A program made the translations under genes and the position numbers. From Actinocatenispora thailandica (GTDB taxonomy: Bacteria; Actinomycetota; Actinomycetes; Mycobacteriales; Micromonosporaceae), in contig NZ_AP023355.1 in the NCBI RefSeq assembly GCF_016865425.1, positions 310,001-374,000 of the forward strand: a stretch of DNA of 64,000 nucleotides. The letters are read 5' to 3'. Numbering within the stretch: position 1 is the stretch's first letter; each line of letters starts with the position of its first letter. Positions 1 to 8,166 of the stretch are shown here, one piece after another. The notes beneath the pieces are model-generated. The model was not told the DNA's origin and made no database searches. It saw only the letters and a program-made list of their open reading frames with translations.

Positions 1-2
1 GC

Positions 3-1223
3 GTTGGTGTGGAGGACATGCAGGGTGTCGCCGCCGGCGACGCGCTGTACGTGTCGCCGCAACCGGCGGCGCAGGTCGGCCGGCTGCACTACGTGGTGCA
101 GTGGAGCGGGCAGTCGCCGGCGGGCGCCGAGGCGTACCGCTACGACGTGGCGTTCGGGTTCGACCGCATCCCCGCCGACGAGTCGCTGCAGGTGGCGCCG
201 AGCCAGCTCGCGACCATCCACCAGCACTTCTTCGGCGATCCGGCGCAGGCCGACGACACCGGAATGCTGTACAGCGGGGCGTACGACGACATGCTCGCGC
301 ACACCCCGACGCTGCTCAACCCGTCGCCGGTGCAGCAGATGCCCGGCGAGGTGACCGACTACGTCGGCACCAGCGACGGCGGTGGCTGGATCCAGGCGAT
401 CCAGAACGGCAACAGGCTGCCGTTCTGGGGTCAGCCGCACCGCTACGTCGCCGGCCACGAGTACCACGTCGACTGGGGGCGCGGCCCGCTGGTACCCGGC
501 GTCGGTCGGTACCCGGAGCCGGCCGGCTGCGTGGCCTGCGTCGCCGGCGACACGTTCGACATCGGGTTGCAGGCCGCGGTGGACAGCGACGGGCACGCCA
601 CCGGCTACATGCCGCGCGGCGCCACCACCCGCTTCCGCCTGTACCGCAACGGAACGGTCGTCGCGGACCGGCCGATGCCGTACCTGGACGGGCAGCTCAC
701 CGCGGATCCGGCGCAGCCGGCCACCTTCCGGATGCGGTACGAGATGGATCAGCGCGCCGTCGGCACGGTCAGCCAGGCGACCAGGTCGGTCACCGACGTG
801 CGGTTCCGGTACTCGCCGGACACGGCGGTCGCGATGCCGGCGCCCGCCAGCTGCCCCGGGCAGACCGTGGACACCCCGTGCCGGGTGCTGCCGGTACTCA
901 CCGCGAACTACCGGCTGGCCGTGGATGCGCACAACACCAGCGATCTGGCCACCCAGACGATGCGACTGCGGGTCGGCCACCAGCGGTACGGGAAGTTCGG
1001 CAGCAGCGCGCGGATCACCGCGGTCAAGGTGGAACTGTCCACCGACGGCGGCGCCAGCTGGCACCGGGCCCGGGTGTCCGGCGACGACGGCCGGTACCGG
1101 GTGTCCTGGACCAACCCGGCGGCTGCGCGCGGCAGCTCGCCGTCGCTGCGGCTGACCGCGACCGACGCGCTCGGCGGCTCGCTGACCCAGACCATCACCG
1201 CCGCCTACACGATCGCCGGCTGA
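3..1223 (+). CDS. C-terminal part of a secreted protein, probably S8 (subtilisin-like) serine peptidase; 5' end outside window
   Basis: The frame is open through the left edge, so the 406 visible codons are the C-terminal part of a longer protein. No protease catalytic motif is visible. The segment is Gly/Ser/Asp-rich with paired Cys (CVACV) and ends in a beta-sandwich-like module containing STDGGASWHRARV, a pattern I associate with the tails of actinobacterial secreted S8 peptidases. It stops 19 nt before the start of the next secreted peptidase gene, so the two may be co-transcribed. That it is secreted and extracellular is an inference from composition and neighbour. The S8 assignment rests on family memory of the tail, not on an active site. 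Confidence 0.55.
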   Translation, partial: VGVEDMQGVAAGDALYVSPQPAAQVGRLHYVVQWSGQSPAGAEAYRYDVAFGFDRIPADESLQVAPSQLATIHQHFFGDPAQADDTGMLYSGAYDDMLAHTPTLLNPSPVQQMPGEVTDYVGTSDGGGWIQAIQNGNRLPFWGQPHRYVAGHEYHVDWGRGPLVPGVGRYPEPAGCVACVAGDTFDIGLQAAVDSDGHATGYMPRGATTRFRLYRNGTVVADRPMPYLDGQLTADPAQPATFRMRYEMDQRAVGTVSQATRSVTDVRFRYSPDTAVAMPAPASCPGQTVDTPCRVLPVLTANYRLAVDAHNTSDLATQTMRLRVGHQRYGKFGSSARITAVKVELSTDGGASWHRARVSGDDGRYRVSWTNPAAARGSSPSLRLTATDALGGSLTQTITAAYTIAG

Positions 1224-1242
1224 GCCGGTCAGGAGGTCAACG

Positions 1243-2438
1243 ATGCGAGTACGAACGGGAGCACTGGTCGCCGCCGTGGCGCTGGCGGTGACCGGGCTGT
1301 CCACGGCCGCGCAGGCCACCGCCGCGCCGACCCGCCCGGCGGTACGGGACGTGTGCGGTGACCCGGCACCGGGGAGGTGCGCTGCTTCGCCCAGTTGCGG
1401 ACCGACGTGCCGCGGCACCCGGCGAGGTCCGGCGGCGGACGGACCGGCGCGGCGCTGCCGGCCGGGTACGGGCCGGCGCAGCTGCGGGACGCGTACCGGT
1501 TGCCGGACAGCGGCGGCGCCGACCAGACGGTGGCCATCGTCGATGCGGGTACCGCGCCGAACCTCGCCGCCGACCTGGCCGTCTACCGACAGGCGTACGG
1601 CCTGCCGCCGTGCGCGGTCGACGACGGCTGCCTGCGGGTGGTCAACCAGGACGGTGCCGCCGGGCCGCTGCCCGGCGACCAGGGCTGGGGGCCGGAGATC
1701 TCGCTCGACGTGGACATGGTGTCCGCGGCCTGCTCGGACTGCCGGATCCTGGTGGTGGCGGCGAACTCCGCGGCGCTGGACGACATGGCCGCGGCGGTGG
1801 ACACCGCCGCGGCGCTGGGCGCGACCGAGATCTCCAACTCCTACGGCGGCGACGAGTACAGCGCCACGGGGCGGTTGGCCGCGCACTACCGCCATCCGGG
1901 CGTCGCGGTCGTCGCGTCCTCGGGCGACAGCGGGTATCGGATTCCGCAGGTACCGGCGGCCTACGACAGCGTGCTGGCGGTCGGCGGCACGGCGCTGTCC
2001 ACAGTGGATGGTAAGTGGACCGAGTCGGCGTGGTCCGGCGCGGGCAGCGGCTGCTCGGCCTGGACCGCGAAGCCCGCGTGGCAGCACGACCCGTACTGCC
2101 CGGGGCGGACCGTCGCCGACCTGGCCGCGGTGGCCGATCCGGCGACCGGCGTCGCGGTGTACGACTCGTCCGACGGGCTCGGCTGGGCGGTCGCCGGCGG
2201 TACCAGCGCCGCCGCCCCGCTGGTCGCCGGGGTCATCGCGCTGGCCGGCCATCCCGAGCTGTTCGGTGACGCCAGCTACCTGTACGGGCATGCCGGCGCG
2301 CTGCGCGACGTGGTCGGCGGCAGCAACGCCACCGACGAGTTCGACTGCGGTGGCGACTACCTGTGCACCGGGGTCGCCGGGTACGACGGCCCGACAGGGC
2401 TGGGCACCCCGAACGGTCTCGGCGCTTTCGGCGGCTGA
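1243..2438 (+). pseudogene. Secreted S53 (sedolisin-like) serine-carboxyl peptidase, one frameshift
   Basis: An ATG preceded by AGGAGG opens a Sec signal peptide (MRVRTG, then a hydrophobic stretch ending TAAQATA) in one frame. The mature enzyme continues in another frame from about 1372. Restoring one G in the run 1371-1374 joins PAPG to EVRCFAQ and gives one protein of about 398 aa. Sedolisin features are visible: a Glu/Asp pair in GPEISLDVD, the oxyanion Asp in SSGDSG, the nucleophile Ser in GGTSAAAP, and a C-terminal GPTGLGTPNG calcium-site-like loop. S53 enzymes are secreted acid-type endopeptidases, here processed from a short propeptide. The break is probably a sequencing error, since the catalytic domain is intact. 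Confidence 0.85.
1998..2008. repeat. 11-mer palindrome TCCACAGTGGA, copy 1 of 6
   Basis: Perfect palindrome inside the S53 peptidase gene, read as Ser-Thr-Val-Asp with the rare Thr codon ACA. Confidence 0.7.
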
Positions 2439-2573
2439 CCAGCGGCGCTGCCCCGGGCCGCTGCGGCGTCCCGGGGCCGCGCGCGGCGTCGCCGGGTGGT
2501 GCCGGCCGGGCCGGGCGGCGACCCGGTGCGGAATTCGGTCGCGGGCGGTGACCGTCGCTCGCATCCTGGGTGG

Positions 2574-3584
2574 ATGGAGATTCGCGAGTTCCGGGCCGAG
2601 ACCGACGTCGACGGCTGGCTCGAGGTCGAGCGGACCGCGGCGGCGGTGGACGCGCCGGGCGTGGTGGCCGGGTGCCGGGCCGAACTGCTCGGCCGGTTGC
2701 GGGTACCGGCGGCCGGCACGCGGATGCTCCGGCGGGTCGCGGTTCGCGACGGCCGGATCGACGGCATCCTCGGCATCGGCCTGCCGACGCTCGACAACCT
2801 CGACAACGCCGAGGTGGACCTCACCGTGCGGCCGGACGCGCGCCGACGGGGCATCGGGACCGCGCTGTACCAGGAGTTGCGTCGGGTGCTGCGGGCCGAG
2901 GGCCGGTCCCGGCTGCTGGCCGAGTCGGTCCGGGCGCTGCCGGACGGGCCGCCGCGGCCCGACGCCGGTACCCCGTTCGCCACGGCGATGGGTGCGGCCC
3001 GGGCGCAGACCGAGGCGCGGCGGGTGCTGAACACCACCGGGCTGTCGCTCGACCGGCTGGCCGAACAGGTCGAGGAGTACCGCCGGGCGGCCGGCGCGGA
3101 CTACACCCTGCTCACCTGGTCCGGTGCGACGCCGGACGATCTCGTCGCCGGCCGGGCCGTACTGAGCAGCAGGTTCATCGGCGAGGTGCCGCTGGGCGAC
3201 ATCGAGTGGGAGCCGGAGAAGATCGACGTCGCCCGGGTGCGCGAGTACGAACGCTCCGGCGCGGCCCGGGGGCACCGCAACTACCACGCGATGGTCCGGC
3301 ACGAGCCGTCCGGCGAGTTGGTCGCCTGGACCGAACTCGTCGGGTACGGCTGCCGCCGGGACACCATGGACCAGGAGATCACCCTGGTGCTGCCGGAGCA
3401 CCGGGGGCACCGGCTGGGCCTGCTGACCAAGCTCGCCAACCTGCACCAGGCCATGTCGGACGTGCCGGAACTGACCTCGGTACACACCTGGAACGCGACC
3501 GAGAACGCGCACATGATCGCGATCAACGAGCAGCTCGGCTTCCGCATCGTCGACCTCTGGGACGCCTGGCAACAGTCCGTCTGA
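2574..3584 (+). CDS. GNAT family N-acetyltransferase, tandem domains
   Basis: Protein of 336 aa. The N-terminal half has the acetyl-CoA-binding GNAT loop RPDARRRGIGTALY; a second, weaker GNAT fold follows, with LPEHRGHRLGLLTKL and an Asn-rich WNATENAHM segment before the final strand. This two-domain layout resembles actinobacterial acetyltransferases of the MshD type, but the substrate cannot be read from the sequence. The ATG at 2574 is chosen over upstream starts because CATCCT (2562-2567) lies 6 nt before it, the spacing of a leaderless -10 box. It is followed after 14 nt by the first 61-bp palindrome and then by paaN; no functional link to either is evident. Confidence 0.85.
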   Translation: MEIREFRAETDVDGWLEVERTAAAVDAPGVVAGCRAELLGRLRVPAAGTRMLRRVAVRDGRIDGILGIGLPTLDNLDNAEVDLTVRPDARRRGIGTALYQELRRVLRAEGRSRLLAESVRALPDGPPRPDAGTPFATAMGAARAQTEARRVLNTTGLSLDRLAEQVEEYRRAAGADYTLLTWSGATPDDLVAGRAVLSSRFIGEVPLGDIEWEPEKIDVARVREYERSGAARGHRNYHAMVRHEPSGELVAWTELVGYGCRRDTMDQEITLVLPEHRGHRLGLLTKLANLHQAMSDVPELTSVHTWNATENAHMIAINEQLGFRIVDLWDAWQQSV

Positions 3585-3598
3585 CCCTCCCACCGCCC

Positions 3599-3659
3599 GT
3601 TGATCATGGCGTTGTCCGCAGGGTAAGCGCTTGCCGGCCCGGACCACCCCATGATCAAC
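3599..3659. repeat. 61-bp intergenic palindrome, copy 1 (plus extra right arm 3661-3680)
   Basis: The left arm GTTGATCATGGCGTTGTCCG pairs with the right arm CGGACCACCCCATGATCAAC (18 of 20 positions), with AAGCGCTT at 3625-3632 in the centre. A further right-arm copy, ending CATGATCGAC, follows directly at 3661-3680. It lies 14 nt after a stop codon and ends 70 nt before paaN. Same length and layout as the copies at 25850, 27125, 33892 and 61629. Confidence 0.9.
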
Positions 3660-3729
3660 CCGGACGACCCCATGATCGACAGGGTGCGGGTGGTCGTCGA
3701 GGGGGCGGTGCCGGCGGCATGATGGCGGC

Positions 3730-5412
3730 ATGACGGTTACCACCGAAGCCACCGGCAGCCACCCGCTGTTCGCGGCACATCTCAAGACCCTGACCCAGGC
3801 GCTGGACACGATCTGGCGGCGCGGTTTCTGGTCCGCCTACCCCGAGTCCCCCAGCCCCCGGGTGTACGGGGAGGCGGCGGCCGGCGAGGGCAGGGCGGCG
3901 TTCGAGGCGTACCTCGGCGCCGACTTCCCCCTCGACCAGCCCGGCGACCGGGTGGCCACCGAGTCCAGCCCGTTCGGCCTGCCGCTGGACGTGCGGTACC
4001 CGCACACCGACGTGGACACCCTGCTGCGCAACGCCACCGCCGCGCTGCCCGGCTGGCGGGACGCCGGGGTCGAGGCGCGGGTCGGCGTCTGCCTGGAGAT
4101 CCTCGACCGGCTGCACCAGCACGTGTTCGAGCTGGCGAACGCGGTCCAGTTCACCACCGGCCAGGCGTTCGTGATGGCCTTCCAGGCCGGCGGCGCGAAC
4201 GCGCTGGACCGCGGCCTGGAGGCGGTCGCCTACTCGTACGCGGCGATGACCCGGCACCCGGCCGGTGCGCACTGGGAGAAGCCGCAGGGCAAGCGGGCGC
4301 CCCTGGCCATGGACAAGAAGTACCACGTGATCCCGCGCGGCGTGGCGCTGCTGATCGGCTGCAACACGTTCCCCACCTGGAACGGCTACCCGGGACTGTT
4401 CGCGAGCCTCGCCACCGGCAACCCGGTCGTCGTCAAGCCGCACCCCGGCGCGGTGTTGCCGCTCGCGGTCACCGTCCGGTACGCCCGGGAGGTGCTGGCG
4501 GAGCAGGGGTTCGACGAGAACCTGGTGCAGCTCGCCGCGGAGGCGCCCGGCGAGTGGATCGCCGCCGAGCTGGCCACCCGGCCCGAGGTGCGCATCGTCG
4601 ACTTCACCGGCTCGACCGAGTTCGGTGACTGGCTGGAGGCGAACGCGCGGCAGGCGCAGGTCTACACCGAGAAGGCCGGCGTCAACACGATCGTCGTCGA
4701 CTCCACCGACGACTTCGCCGGGATGTGCGCCAACATCGGCTTCTCGCTGACCCTCTACTCCGGGCAGATGTGCACCACCCCGCAGAACATCTTCCTGCCG
4801 GCCGGCGGCATCGACACCGAGCAGGGGCACAAGAGCTTCGACGAGGTCGCCGACGGCATCTCGGCAGCGGTGCGCAAGCTGACCGACGACGACGCCCGCG
4901 GTGTGGAGCTGACCGGCGCCATCGTCAACGACGGGGTACGCGACCGGGTGTCGGCCGCGGCGCAGGTCGGCGACGCGGTGCTGGACTCGCGTACCGTCGC
5001 GCATCCGGCGCACGCCGACGCGGTGGTGCGCACGCCGCTGATCCGCCGGCTGTCGGTCACCGACGACACCGTGTACGGCAGGGAGTGGTTCGGCCCGATC
5101 AGCTTCCTGGTCGCGACCGACGGTACGACCGCCTCGCTCGCCGAGTTCGAGCGCACCGTGGCGCACCGGGGCGCGTTGACCGCGTCGGTCTACTCCACCG
5201 ACGAGTCGGTGTTGGCCGCGGCCGAGCGGGTCGCCGTGACGGTCGGCGTGCACCTGTCGGAGAACCTGACCGGCGGCGTGTACGTCAACCAGTCCGCGGC
5301 GTTCAGCGACTTCCACGCCACCGGCGCGAATCCGGCCGCGAACGCCTGCCTCACCGACGATGCGTACGTCGCGGGGCGGTTCCGCATCGTGCAGTCGCGC
5401 CGCCATTCCTGA
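3730..5412 (+). CDS. paaN: Phenylacetic acid degradation protein PaaN (aldehyde dehydrogenase family)
   Basis: Protein of 560 aa, the usual PaaN length. The aldehyde-dehydrogenase fold is clear: the cofactor-binding region around GNPVVVKPHPGAVLP, the catalytic Cys in SGQMCTTPQN, and the general-base Glu in YTEKAGVN. PaaN-type enzymes are assigned to the phenylacetyl-CoA catabolic pathway, oxidising a ring-cleavage aldehyde. No other paa genes are in the window, so it is detached from a paa operon here and its substrate may differ. The ATG is preceded at 6 nt by CATGAT, a possible leaderless -10 box; no Shine-Dalgarno sequence is seen. Confidence 0.9.
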   Translation: MTVTTEATGSHPLFAAHLKTLTQALDTIWRRGFWSAYPESPSPRVYGEAAAGEGRAAFEAYLGADFPLDQPGDRVATESSPFGLPLDVRYPHTDVDTLLRNATAALPGWRDAGVEARVGVCLEILDRLHQHVFELANAVQFTTGQAFVMAFQAGGANALDRGLEAVAYSYAAMTRHPAGAHWEKPQGKRAPLAMDKKYHVIPRGVALLIGCNTFPTWNGYPGLFASLATGNPVVVKPHPGAVLPLAVTVRYAREVLAEQGFDENLVQLAAEAPGEWIAAELATRPEVRIVDFTGSTEFGDWLEANARQAQVYTEKAGVNTIVVDSTDDFAGMCANIGFSLTLYSGQMCTTPQNIFLPAGGIDTEQGHKSFDEVADGISAAVRKLTDDDARGVELTGAIVNDGVRDRVSAAAQVGDAVLDSRTVAHPAHADAVVRTPLIRRLSVTDDTVYGREWFGPISFLVATDGTTASLAEFERTVAHRGALTASVYSTDESVLAAAERVAVTVGVHLSENLTGGVYVNQSAAFSDFHATGANPAANACLTDDAYVAGRFRIVQSRRHS

Positions 5413-5496
5413 GGTTTCGCGGCGCGAGAGGCGACCGGATCCGACGGGTTGGCCTGGGCTTTTACCGAGTCCTCATACCACATGAAAGCGAAGAGG

Positions 5497-5526
5497 CTGT
5501 GCAGGGTGGTCCTGCTCGTGTAGCGT
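5497..5526 (+). promoter_or_regulatory. Candidate promoter of the cold-shock gene, long 5' leader
   Basis: CTGTGC (5497-5502) and TAGCGT (5521-5526) are 18 nt apart. Transcription from here would give a leader of about 110 nt before the csp start. Long leaders are usual for cold-shock mRNAs; the assignment is by pattern only. Confidence 0.4.
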
Positions 5527-5644
5527 TTCGCATCGGCCGTCAGTCTCCGGTCGGGGTTGTGTCGCGTGCACGCTTCCCGCAGGATGTGAGGGTCCCGGAG
5601 CCGCAACCGCGGTCCGGAGCAGGTTGAGGTAAGGGAAGTGCACC

Positions 5645-5851
5645 GTGGCACAGGGCACCGTCAAGTGGTTCAACTCGGAGAAGGGCTACGGCTTCATCGC
5701 CGTGGATGGTGGGCAGGACGTGTTCGTCCACTTCTCGGCCATCCAGATGGACGGCTACAAGTCTCTGGACGACGGTCAGCGTGTCGAGTTCGACATCGCC
5801 CAGGGACAGAAGGGCCCGCAGGCGGAGAACGTTCGTCTCGCTGCCGGCTGA
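5645..5851 (+). CDS. CspA-family cold-shock protein
   Basis: A complete 68-aa cold-shock domain. RNP1 is KGYGFI and RNP2 is DVFVHFSAI, both intact, after the canonical [10 protein letters not shown] start. Such proteins bind single-stranded RNA and DNA and melt mRNA structure, often constitutively in actinomycetes despite the name. A GAGGTAAGG stretch about 10 nt upstream is the ribosome binding site. The gene stands alone between paaN and the convergent yeiH gene, separated from the latter by a hairpin. Confidence 0.95.
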   Translation: MAQGTVKWFNSEKGYGFIAVDGGQDVFVHFSAIQMDGYKSLDDGQRVEFDIAQGQKGPQAENVRLAAG

Positions 5852-5875
5852 TCACCGGTTCATTCACTCGTCCCT

Positions 5876-5906
5876 GGAAGGCGTCGGCAGCCGGCCGGCG
5901 CCTTCC
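5876..5906. terminator. Hairpin between convergent csp and yeiH
   Basis: GGAAGGCG (5876-5883) pairs perfectly with CGCCTTCC (5899-5906) around a 15-nt GC-rich loop. There is no T-tract, as is common in high-GC actinomycetes; it can serve both strands. Confidence 0.6.
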
Positions 5907-5926
5907 GGTTGTGCCGGCCGACCCGG

Positions 5927-7060
5927 TCAGCCGAGGCCGGTGACCGCCTGCACGCCGAGGCTCGTCACCGCGACCAGCACCCACAGGATTCCGCCCAGCA
6001 GCAACGGTTTCGGCCCGGCGCGGCGGAAGTCCGCCACGCCGATCCCGGTGCCCACCCCGGCCAGCGCCACCGCGACCAGGAACGTCGCCAGCACGCCCAG
6101 CGCGTGATGCGCACCCGCCGGTACCAGGCCGATCGTGTTCGCGCCCGCGGCCACCAGGAACAGCCACAGGAACACCGGTACCAGCCGGAGCAGCCGGGCC
6201 CGCGCCGGCTTCCGCACCGCCTCGGCCGGCACGCCGTCGTCCGGCCGCCCGCTCCCCGGCGCCCCGAGCGCGGCGTTGCCCGGCGCGGCGGCGGTGGCGG
6301 TCGCCGCGCGACGGCGCCACAGCGCGGAAATCCCGATCACCACCGGCACGATCATCAACGACCGCACCAGCTTCACCACCACCGCATGATCCCCGGCGGC
6401 CTGGCTGAACGTGTACCCGGCGGCCACCACGCTGGACGTGTCGTTGACCGCGGTACCGGCCCACAGCCCGAAACCCTGATCGCTGAGCCCGAGCAGGTGA
6501 CCCAGCGGCGGGAACAGCAGCGCCGCGGCCACGTTGAACACGAAGATGGTGGACACCGCGTACGCGGTCGTCGCCTCGGTCGCCGCGATCACCGGGCTGA
6601 CCGCGCCGATCGCCGACGCGCCGCAGATCCCCGTCCCGGAGCCGATCAGCGCGCGCAGGTCGTGCGGCACCCGCAGCGCCCGGCCGAACAGCCAGGCGCC
6701 GAGCAGGCACACGGTCAGCGTGCCGAGCATGACCGGCAACGATGTCAGCCCCACCTTCGCCACCGCGCCGAGCGACAACCCCAGCCCGAACACCACGACG
6801 GCGGCCTGCAGGATCCGTTTGCCGGCGAACGCCGCACCCGGCCGCAGCCGCGGCCACCAGCGGCGCGAGCCGCCCACCGCCCGGACCCCCGCGCCGAGCA
6901 GGATCGCCACCACCGGTGCGCCGATCACCGGCGCGACGGTGCCGACCCCGGTGGCGACGACGGCGACGGCGAGGGTGAGCAGCAGTCCGGGGCCGAGCCG
7001 GCGCACCGGGCCGGTACCGCTGCCGGTCGATGCCGGGGCGGCGGTGGTCTGAGTGGTCAC
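5927..7060 (-). CDS. yeiH: YeiH/UPF0324 family putative sulfate exporter
   Basis: A 377-aa polytopic membrane protein of the UPF0324 (YeiH) family, with about ten hydrophobic segments and the family hallmarks GSGTGICGASAI and GTAVNDTSSV. Members are annotated as putative sulfate or anion exporters; the transported substrate is not proven. The GTG at 7060 is taken as start because GAAACT lies 6 nt upstream on this strand, a leaderless arrangement, and the preceding codons of the longer frame look non-coding. It is divergent from a LysR gene 70 nt away, the usual arrangement for this family, implying direct control by that regulator. Confidence 0.88.
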   Translation of the reverse strand: MTTQTTAAPASTGSGTGPVRRLGPGLLLTLAVAVVATGVGTVAPVIGAPVVAILLGAGVRAVGGSRRWWPRLRPGAAFAGKRILQAAVVVFGLGLSLGAVAKVGLTSLPVMLGTLTVCLLGAWLFGRALRVPHDLRALIGSGTGICGASAIGAVSPVIAATEATTAYAVSTIFVFNVAAALLFPPLGHLLGLSDQGFGLWAGTAVNDTSSVVAAGYTFSQAAGDHAVVVKLVRSLMIVPVVIGISALWRRRAATATAAAPGNAALGAPGSGRPDDGVPAEAVRKPARARLLRLVPVFLWLFLVAAGANTIGLVPAGAHHALGVLATFLVAVALAGVGTGIGVADFRRAGPKPLLLGGILWVLVAVTSLGVQAVTGLG

Positions 7061-7112
7061 CCGGTCAGTTTCGGGTGGATCGGGGCAGCCAGCCAGAGGC
7101 GGATCCGAGATG

Positions 7113-7129
7113 GGCACATAGGGTGTGCC
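7113..7129. promoter_or_regulatory. Palindromic operator candidate in the LysR/yeiH divergent region
   Basis: GGCACA (7113-7118) and TGTGCC (7124-7129) form a perfect 6-bp inverted repeat around TAGGG. The spacer plus the next T reads TAGGGT (7119-7124), 6 nt before the LysR ATG, so this palindrome would cover the regulator's own -10 box. Confidence 0.55.
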
Positions 7130-7130
7130 T

Positions 7131-8030
7131 ATGAGTCAGGAGTTGGGGCCGGGCGATCTGGCCAGCCTTCGGCTGTTCGTCGACACGGTACGGCTGGGCA
7201 GCCTGTCGGCGGCGGCCCGCGCGCAGCGCATCACCCAGCCGTCCGCGAGCGAGGCACTGCGCCGGCTGGAACGCCGACTCGGCGTCGAACTCGTCGTCCG
7301 CACCCCGCGCGGCTCCCGGCCGACGCCGGACGGTGCCCGGCTCGCCGAGCACGCCGAACGCGTCCTCGCCGAGCTGGACGGCTTCCTCACCGAGGCCCGG
7401 TCGCTGCGCGCCGCCGGCCGCCGGCACGTCCGGATCGCGGCCAGCTACACCAACGCCGAGTACCTGCTGCCGCCGGTCATCGCCCGGTACCGCGCGGTGC
7501 GGCCGGAGGTGGTGGTCAGCCTCGCCGTCGCCAACTCGGCGGCGGTGATCGCCCGGGTCGCCGAACGCACCGCCGACCTCGGCTTCGTCGAGGACCCGGC
7601 CCCGCATCCGGAGCTCGCCACCCGTACGGTCGCGACCGACGAGCTGGCCGTGGTGGTCGCGCCCGGCCACCCGTGGACCCGCGCCGACGGGCCGCTGCCG
7701 GCCGGTGAACTGACCGGCACGCCGCTGCTGCTGCGCGAACCCGACTCGGGCACCCGCGCCACCTACGAGCACGCCGCGCACCGCGCCGGCCGTACCGTGG
7801 CCACCCCGCTCGGCGTGATGACCTCCACCGAGGCGCTCAAGACCGCGGTCCGCGCCGGGCTGGGTGCCACCCTGGTCAGCCGGCTCGCGGTCGCCGCCGA
7901 ACTCGCCGCCGGCGCGCTCGTCGAGGTCCCCGTCGCCGGGCTGGACCTGCGCCGCGAGTTGCGCGCGGTGTGGCGGCCGGCGCACGCGCACGACCTCACC
8001 GCCGAGTTCCTCGACACGCTCCGGCCCTGA
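7131..8030 (+). CDS. LysR family transcriptional regulator
   Basis: Protein of 299 aa. The N-terminal winged helix-turn-helix (about residues 9-68) is clear from RLFVDTVRLGSLSAAARAQR and QPSASEALRRLERRLG, followed by the LysR co-inducer-binding domain. The ATG at 7131 is preferred to the GTG at 7125 because TAGGGT lies 6 nt before it. Divergent placement against yeiH is typical of LysR-type regulators that control their neighbour and themselves. The inducer is unknown; a sulfur compound is plausible given the yeiH partner but is inference. Confidence 0.92.
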   Translation: MSQELGPGDLASLRLFVDTVRLGSLSAAARAQRITQPSASEALRRLERRLGVELVVRTPRGSRPTPDGARLAEHAERVLAELDGFLTEARSLRAAGRRHVRIAASYTNAEYLLPPVIARYRAVRPEVVVSLAVANSAAVIARVAERTADLGFVEDPAPHPELATRTVATDELAVVVAPGHPWTRADGPLPAGELTGTPLLLREPDSGTRATYEHAAHRAGRTVATPLGVMTSTEALKTAVRAGLGATLVSRLAVAAELAAGALVEVPVAGLDLRRELRAVWRPAHAHDLTAEFLDTLRP

Positions 8031-8041
8031 ACCGCGCGGCA

Positions 8042-8084
8042 CCGCACCACCTGCCGCCCTCCCGGCACCGAGCAGGCGGTGCGG
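8042..8084. terminator. Hairpin after the LysR gene
   Basis: CCGCACC-A-CCTGC (8042-8054) pairs with GCAGG-C-GGTGCGG (8072-8084), 12 bp with one mismatch, starting 12 nt after the stop codon. No T-tract. Confidence 0.5.
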
Positions 8085-8166
8085 CCCCGGCCGATCGGGT
8101 GGCCCCGGCGGCTGGACCGATCCTGTTACGGTCCCGGCGTTCACTTCTGTCGACGAGAGGCGTCCG

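Noticed and set aside
3281..3673. Minus-strand frame over the GNAT end and first palindrome
   Set aside because: It has no start signal and its translation follows the opposite-strand codon pattern; it only covers the repeat by chance.
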